Assembly: GCA_034142505.1 (NCBI GenBank)
Contig: JAWZDV010000106.1
Span: 1-64,000, forward strand
Direction of reading: 5' to 3'
Length of the DNA stretch: 64,000 bases
Source: Hungatella_A sp034142505
GTDB taxonomy: Bacteria; Bacillota; Clostridia; Lachnospirales; Lachnospiraceae
The notes under the pieces are model-generated. The model did no database searches and was not told the origin of the DNA. It saw only the letters and a list, made by a program, of their open reading frames with translations. Numbering within the stretch: position 1 is the stretch's first letter; the number at the start of each line of letters is the position of its first letter. Shown piece by piece: positions 60,200 through 64,000 of this stretch. Both the position numbers and the translations under genes were made by a program.

Positions 60200-61201
60200 T
60201 TATTCAAACCAAACGCCCTGGGAATCCACCCGCAGGCCGTCCGGGGTCAGGCAGCTTGTCAGCATATGGCCGTTTGCCAGATCACAGTAGTACCATTTCT
60301 CTTTCCACTGAATCCAGCCGGTCAGCATGTAACCGTTGGAATCAAAGAAATACCATTTGCCGTCAATGAACTGCCAGTCGTTGGCTGTGTAGGAACCGCC
60401 CTGGTTCCGGTACCACCAGCCCTTGTCGTCCTTCACCCAGCCCGCCGGCAGAGTGGCCGGGTCGGCTTCCTGTCCCGGCTCGGAAAGGCCGGTCGTCAGA
60501 TCGCCGTACTGCTCCCGGTTTTTCGCCGCCTGCTCATTGCTCACATGAATCTCCGTGGAATCAAACCATTCGGATTTATTGTCGTCGTTAATCTTGTTGA
60601 CCGCCCTCACTTTATAGACATAGTAGCCTGCCTTTGTCATGCATGGCCCCATGTCCAGACTGTTGGTCTGGGACTTCTGGGTCAGCTTCACGTTGGTGCC
60701 TTCCCGGTAAAGCTTCACCTCATAATATCCGGCGTTGGCGGATTCGCTCCAGGAAGCCATGGTCTCGGAAGACCAGCCGGCCGAAGTGATCTCACCCGCC
60801 GTTTCATTCAGTCCCGGAAGCTTTAAGGACAGTAAGATATGACGGCTGTCCTCTTTCTTGGCATTCACAAGGGTGCCGCCCTTCACCGTCACATCCTTGT
60901 TCATAACGGAGAAATAATATCCCGACTCCGCCTCCAGCCGCACATCCACTGTCGGCACGTCATCCGGTCCCCACTCAAAGCCTTCGTTGGTGATGGTGAT
61001 ATCCGTGGCGGAATACTTGGAAGTCTTGTTGTAAACCCGGATTCCCGAGGAATCAAAAGGCTGTCCCACCTTAATCTCACTCTTTATCTCAATGTTAACC
61101 ATCGTTATCTTCTGGTCCGCCGCGTAGGATGTCATCACAGACCCTCCAAGCGTCATCACTGCCGCCAGCGCCAAGGCCAGCATCCGTTTCCCAATTCTCA
61201 T
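60200..61201 (-). CDS. secreted protein with cell-wall-binding (choline-binding-type) repeats
   Basis: A 333-residue exported protein: signal peptide (KRMLALALAAVMTLGGSVMTSYA), an unknown beta-rich region (about 30-135), a fibronectin-III-like region with GYYEVKLYREGTNV and KAGYYVYKVRAVN (about 145-225), and C-terminal repeats with the aromatic pattern GWWYRNQGGSYTANDWQFIDGKWYFFDSNGYMLTGW-QWKEKWYYCD, i.e. three cell-wall-binding repeats. It probably attaches non-covalently to the wall; function is unknown. AGGAGAGGGAACG before ATG 61201. Confidence 0.87.
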   Translation of the reverse strand: MRIGKRMLALALAAVMTLGGSVMTSYAADQKITMVNIEIKSEIKVGQPFDSSGIRVYNKTSKYSATDITITNEGFEWGPDDVPTVDVRLEAESGYYFSVMNKDVTVKGGTLVNAKKEDSRHILLSLKLPGLNETAGEITSAGWSSETMASWSESANAGYYEVKLYREGTNVKLTQKSQTNSLDMGPCMTKAGYYVYKVRAVNKINDDNKSEWFDSTEIHVSNEQAAKNREQYGDLTTGLSEPGQEADPATLPAGWVKDDKGWWYRNQGGSYTANDWQFIDGKWYFFDSNGYMLTGWIQWKEKWYYCDLANGHMLTSCLTPDGLRVDSQGVWFE

Positions 61202-61313
61202 CGTTCCCTCTCCTTTTTTACACAGATTTATCTGATACCTATAACTCTAGTATGGAACATTCTGACTGTCAATAGAATTCCTGAAAGTTTAAGAAAATCG
61301 ACAAGGAAACCTC

Positions 61314-61359
61314 AAAAAAGCGAGTGCAAAGAACTGGCAGACCAATTCTTTACACCCGC
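61314..61359 (-). terminator. terminator after mglC
   Basis: On the minus strand a stem of about 18 positions with three mismatches (GCG-GTG-AAAGAA-TGG with its partner) is followed by TTTTTT, at 61314-61319. It ends the mgl operon. Confidence 0.85.
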
Positions 61360-61376
61360 ATGTCACAGGAAATCCA

Positions 61377-63032
61377 TTATTTTTTCTGAACATATTTCAG
61401 ACAGTCAAGCGTAACTGCCGTGATAATGATGATACCTTCAAATACGAACTGAAGGTTTGTATCAATACCGAGAATCGTCAGAGAGTAGATCAGCACAGTG
61501 AAAATCAACACGCCGACTACCACACCTGAAATCTTACCGATACCACCGGTAAAGGATACGCCGCCAACCACACAGGCCGCAATGGCATCCATCTCCCAGC
61601 CCTGCCCATAAGCGGCAGATCCGGAACCAACCATTCTGGCACACTCTAACCAGGAACCGAAACCATACAGAATACCGGCCAGGATAAATGCTCCCATGGT
61701 TACCGCGAATACGGAAATACCGGAAACCGCTGCCGCCTCCGGGTTGCCGCCGACTGCATATAAGTTCTTACCGAATGTGGTCTTATTCCAGATAAACCAT
61801 ACGATCACAATCGCTGCCACCGCCCATAAAATAATGGTTGGGAACCCATTGATCTTCGGAATAATCATCTTCGGAATGCTGGAATCAATTGCACCGAAAG
61901 ACACGCCCTTTGTCGCGTAGGTAACAAGACCGAAGATCACCAGCATGTTAGCCATGGTGGAGATAAACGGATGCATCTTAAACTTCGCCGTAAAGAAACC
62001 GCCAATCGCTGTAAAGAATGTACATAACACGATACACATAAACAGCGCAAAGACCACTCTCACCCCAACCGGCAGGCCGGTAAAATCAAATACATGGCCG
62101 AACACAGCACCGGTATTGATTCCCTGGTGCATGATAATCGTGGCAGTCGTCATACCCATACCAACCATACGTCCGATGGAAAGGTCCGTACCGGTTAAGA
62201 GAATCAGCCCGGCTACGCCCAGCGCCAGGAACATACGCGGAGATGCCTGCTGAAGGATATTCAGCACGTTGTTGTAAGTAAGCAGTGGAACATGCTTGAT
62301 AATCGGCGTAGCAATACACAGGCCGATAAAAATCAGGACAATCGCAATATACAATCCATTCTGCAGAAGGAAAGTTCTGCGGTTAAACGTATATTTATAA
62401 TTCTCCCACTTCTGTGCCCTCGTCTCCATAAAGGTAAACTTGGACATGCGGAGCATATCAATCAGGTGGAATTTCCAGGCAAAGGCAGCATGTCTTCTGT
62501 CCTTGATCTGCTGGAGTTCTTTCTCCAGTTCCATCTTGGCATCAAAGAGCTTATTTTTATATACATACTTTTCATCTTTGATTTCCTGATGGTCTGTCGT
62601 CTTTGCAAGAATATCCTGATGAGCTTTCTGAAGCTCCGCGACCTTTTTGGTGTTTTTCTCTTTCGCCAGAATCTTTTCCTGCTCACAGCTTGCTTTCAGC
62701 GGCTGAAAATACTCCTTGTCGAAATGGGCCGAAATATAGGCTTCCGCATCAGCAATTAATTTTGAAATCTCGTCTTTATTTTTTGCCTCAACAGCTTTTG
62801 CTTTTTCTAACTCTGCCTTGCTGCCGGCTATTCTGTTTTCTTTCTCTTCTTTAGTAAGACTCCGGTCTCTCTTAGCCGAGTCAATACTGTTTTGAAGAGC
62901 CACTACTCTATTGGAACCGTCCGCCCTGAGGCTGTCGATCTTCTTCTGAATCTTACCAACATAATCCTCGATTGGCTGACGCAGCTGCATTTCCTGTTCA
63001 GCTGTCAGAACCTTATCGTTTCCTTTCGCCAT
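61377..63032 (-). CDS. mglC: galactose/methyl-galactoside ABC permease with N-terminal coiled-coil extension
   Basis: A permease of 551 residues. The C-terminal 330 residues are a normal MglC/RbsC permease with about ten membrane segments (LYIAIVLIFIGLCIATPI, LALGVAGLILLTGTDLSIGRMVGMG, AAVSGISVFAVTMGAFILAG, AIAACVVGGVSFTGGIGKISG). The first 210 residues are a Lys/Glu-rich coiled-coil region in the cytoplasm that E. coli MglC lacks. It follows mglA. ATG 63032 with GGGGGAG is preferred; ATG 63050 overlaps that ribosome site. Gene name by family; galactose as substrate is inferred. Confidence 0.88.
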   Translation of the reverse strand: MAKGNDKVLTAEQEMQLRQPIEDYVGKIQKKIDSLRADGSNRVVALQNSIDSAKRDRSLTKEEKENRIAGSKAELEKAKAVEAKNKDEISKLIADAEAYISAHFDKEYFQPLKASCEQEKILAKEKNTKKVAELQKAHQDILAKTTDHQEIKDEKYVYKNKLFDAKMELEKELQQIKDRRHAAFAWKFHLIDMLRMSKFTFMETRAQKWENYKYTFNRRTFLLQNGLYIAIVLIFIGLCIATPIIKHVPLLTYNNVLNILQQASPRMFLALGVAGLILLTGTDLSIGRMVGMGMTTATIIMHQGINTGAVFGHVFDFTGLPVGVRVVFALFMCIVLCTFFTAIGGFFTAKFKMHPFISTMANMLVIFGLVTYATKGVSFGAIDSSIPKMIIPKINGFPTIILWAVAAIVIVWFIWNKTTFGKNLYAVGGNPEAAAVSGISVFAVTMGAFILAGILYGFGSWLECARMVGSGSAAYGQGWEMDAIAACVVGGVSFTGGIGKISGVVVGVLIFTVLIYSLTILGIDTNLQFVFEGIIIITAVTLDCLKYVQKK

Positions 63033-63049
63033 ATCATCAATCTCCCCCA

Positions 63050-64000
63050 TTATAGGTATTTTGCACTGAGTCGCAATAACTCTTCCTGATTCGTCTCACT
63101 GGTATTCACGATGCCGGAAAGACGTCCATTGGACATAACACCAATACGGTTCGTAATTCCCAGAATCTCCGGCATCTCAGAGGAAACCACAATGATGGTC
63201 TTTCCCTGCTTCGCCATATTGATGATCAACTCATATATCTCATATTTCGCGCCAACATCGATTCCTCTTGTCGGTTCATCCATCATGAAGATCTGAGGCT
63301 CCCGCTCCAGCCATTTTCCAAAAATGACTTTCTGCTGGTTTCCGCCGGATAAGCTGGAGATCATATCATCCGGCCCCATACACTTGGTGTGCATGGTCTT
63401 GATCTCATTGGAAGTCGCCTTGATCATCTTGGCATCCGAAAGCGCCAAACCGGACTTATAATGTTCCAGATTTGCAATCGTGGTGTTAAAGGTCAAGTCG
63501 CCTTTCATAAACAGTCCGTTTGCTTTCCGTTCCTCCGTAATCATGGCAAACCCGTGTTCCATGGCCTCCTTGGCGCTGCCAAAATTCATCAGACGGTTAT
63601 TGAAATAAACACGGCCTGCCGCCCTGGTGCGGACACCGAAGATCGTCTCCAAAAGCTCCGTCCGGCCGGCCCCGACAAGGCCATACAGTCCGAAGATTTC
63701 CCCCTCCCGCACGTCAAAGCTCACATCCTGCAGATGCGGTTCAAACTTGGTTGACAGATGCTGAATGGATAGAATCACATCCTTCGGCTGGTTGTCAACC
63801 GGCGGGAACCGGTTATCGAGAGAACGGCCTACCATGGCCGAAATCAGCTCATTCATATTGGCATCCTTGGTGCTCTTTGTCATCACTAAGTTGCCGTCCC
63901 GAAGTACGGAGATTTCATCACAAATTTCGAAAATCTCATCCATCTTATGAGAAATGTAGATCAGGGCGATTCCCTGCTTCTTTAACATTCTCATCATCTC
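63050..64000 (-). CDS. mglA: sugar ABC ATPase MglA, 3' part only
   Basis: The tandem ATPase of a galactose/ribose-type ABC importer; only the last 316 codons or so are in the window and the gene continues past the right edge. Seen: end of the first ATPase domain (IYISHKMDEIFEICDEISVLRDG), then the second domain with a Walker-A-like GLVGAGRTELLETIFG, signature LSGGNQQKVIFGKWL and Walker B IFMMDEPTRGIDVGAKYEIY. The second Walker A lacks the usual Lys, as is normal for this family. The stop is 18 bp upstream of the chosen mglC start. Confidence 0.93.
   Translation of the reverse strand, partial: EMMRMLKKQGIALIYISHKMDEIFEICDEISVLRDGNLVMTKSTKDANMNELISAMVGRSLDNRFPPVDNQPKDVILSIQHLSTKFEPHLQDVSFDVREGEIFGLYGLVGAGRTELLETIFGVRTRAAGRVYFNNRLMNFGSAKEAMEHGFAMITEERKANGLFMKGDLTFNTTIANLEHYKSGLALSDAKMIKATSNEIKTMHTKCMGPDDMISSLSGGNQQKVIFGKWLEREPQIFMMDEPTRGIDVGAKYEIYELIINMAKQGKTIIVVSSEMPEILGITNRIGVMSNGRLSGIVNTSETNQEELLRLSAKYL

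Overview
The window looks like chromosome of an anaerobic, spore-forming gut Firmicute of the Lachnospiraceae type (Clostridium cluster XIVa, Enterocloster/Hungatella-like). This is inferred from the mix of genes: YesM/YesN two-component systems, many sugar ABC systems with CUT1-type lipoproteins, SpoIIM next to XerD, a lipoprotein serpin, an Mgl system whose permease carries a coiled-coil extension, strong AGGAGG ribosome sites and roughly balanced base composition. No rRNA, tRNA, CRISPR array, insertion sequence or prophage was recognised.

Region 1 (about 0.2-16.6 kb) is a D-glucarate/D-galactarate catabolic locus. It holds two glucarate dehydratases (gudD), a galactarate dehydratase (garD), a tripartite tricarboxylate-type transporter (tctCBA), a dihydrodipicolinate-synthase-fold aldolase, tartronate semialdehyde reductase (garR), glycerate kinase (garK), two LysR regulators, an aldo/keto reductase, a DUF3237 protein and an esterase. 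The reconstructed route is aldarate uptake, dehydration to 5-keto-4-deoxyglucarate, retro-aldol cleavage to pyruvate and tartronate semialdehyde, reduction to glycerate and phosphorylation. The usual GarL aldolase is absent and the DHDPS-fold protein probably replaces it. The gudD1 and garD promoters share a nearly identical 21-bp element over the -35 box. A LytTR regulator lacking its phospho-acceptor Asp lies at the left edge.

Region 2 (16.7-25.9 kb) is mixed. It contains an AAA/DUF4143 ATPase behind a large inverted repeat, a metallo-beta-lactamase-fold hydrolase with an open in-frame tail after its stop, a DUF2000 protein, a PrpR/sigma-54-type regulator whose AAA domain has lost the GAFTGA loop, a GltD-like oxidoreductase, and a two-gene surface-protein operon.

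Region 3 (26-30.3 kb) is sbcD-sbcC. The two genes are separated by twelve 12-bp repeats that form a small open frame abutting both.

Region 4 (30.4-41.8 kb) is a sugar system: binding protein, two permeases, a NanA-like lyase, an aldo/keto reductase, a GH1 6-phospho-beta-glucosidase and a ROK kinase. A YesM/YesN pair faces it. Next (41.8-46.9 kb) is an OmpR regulator, histidine kinase, ABC ATPase and FtsX-type permease, with matching TTACA-N4-TGTAA palindromes before both halves.

Region 5 (47-55.4 kb) holds apt and a pectin/rhamnogalacturonan oligosaccharide locus: LacI regulator, GH28, two permeases, a small unknown protein, a binding protein, and a divergent GH105. Region 6 (55.4-64 kb) is housekeeping and surface: xerD, spoIIM, a NUDIX hydrolase, a serpin lipoprotein, proC, a cell-wall-binding-repeat protein, mglC and the 3' part of mglA, which runs off the right edge.
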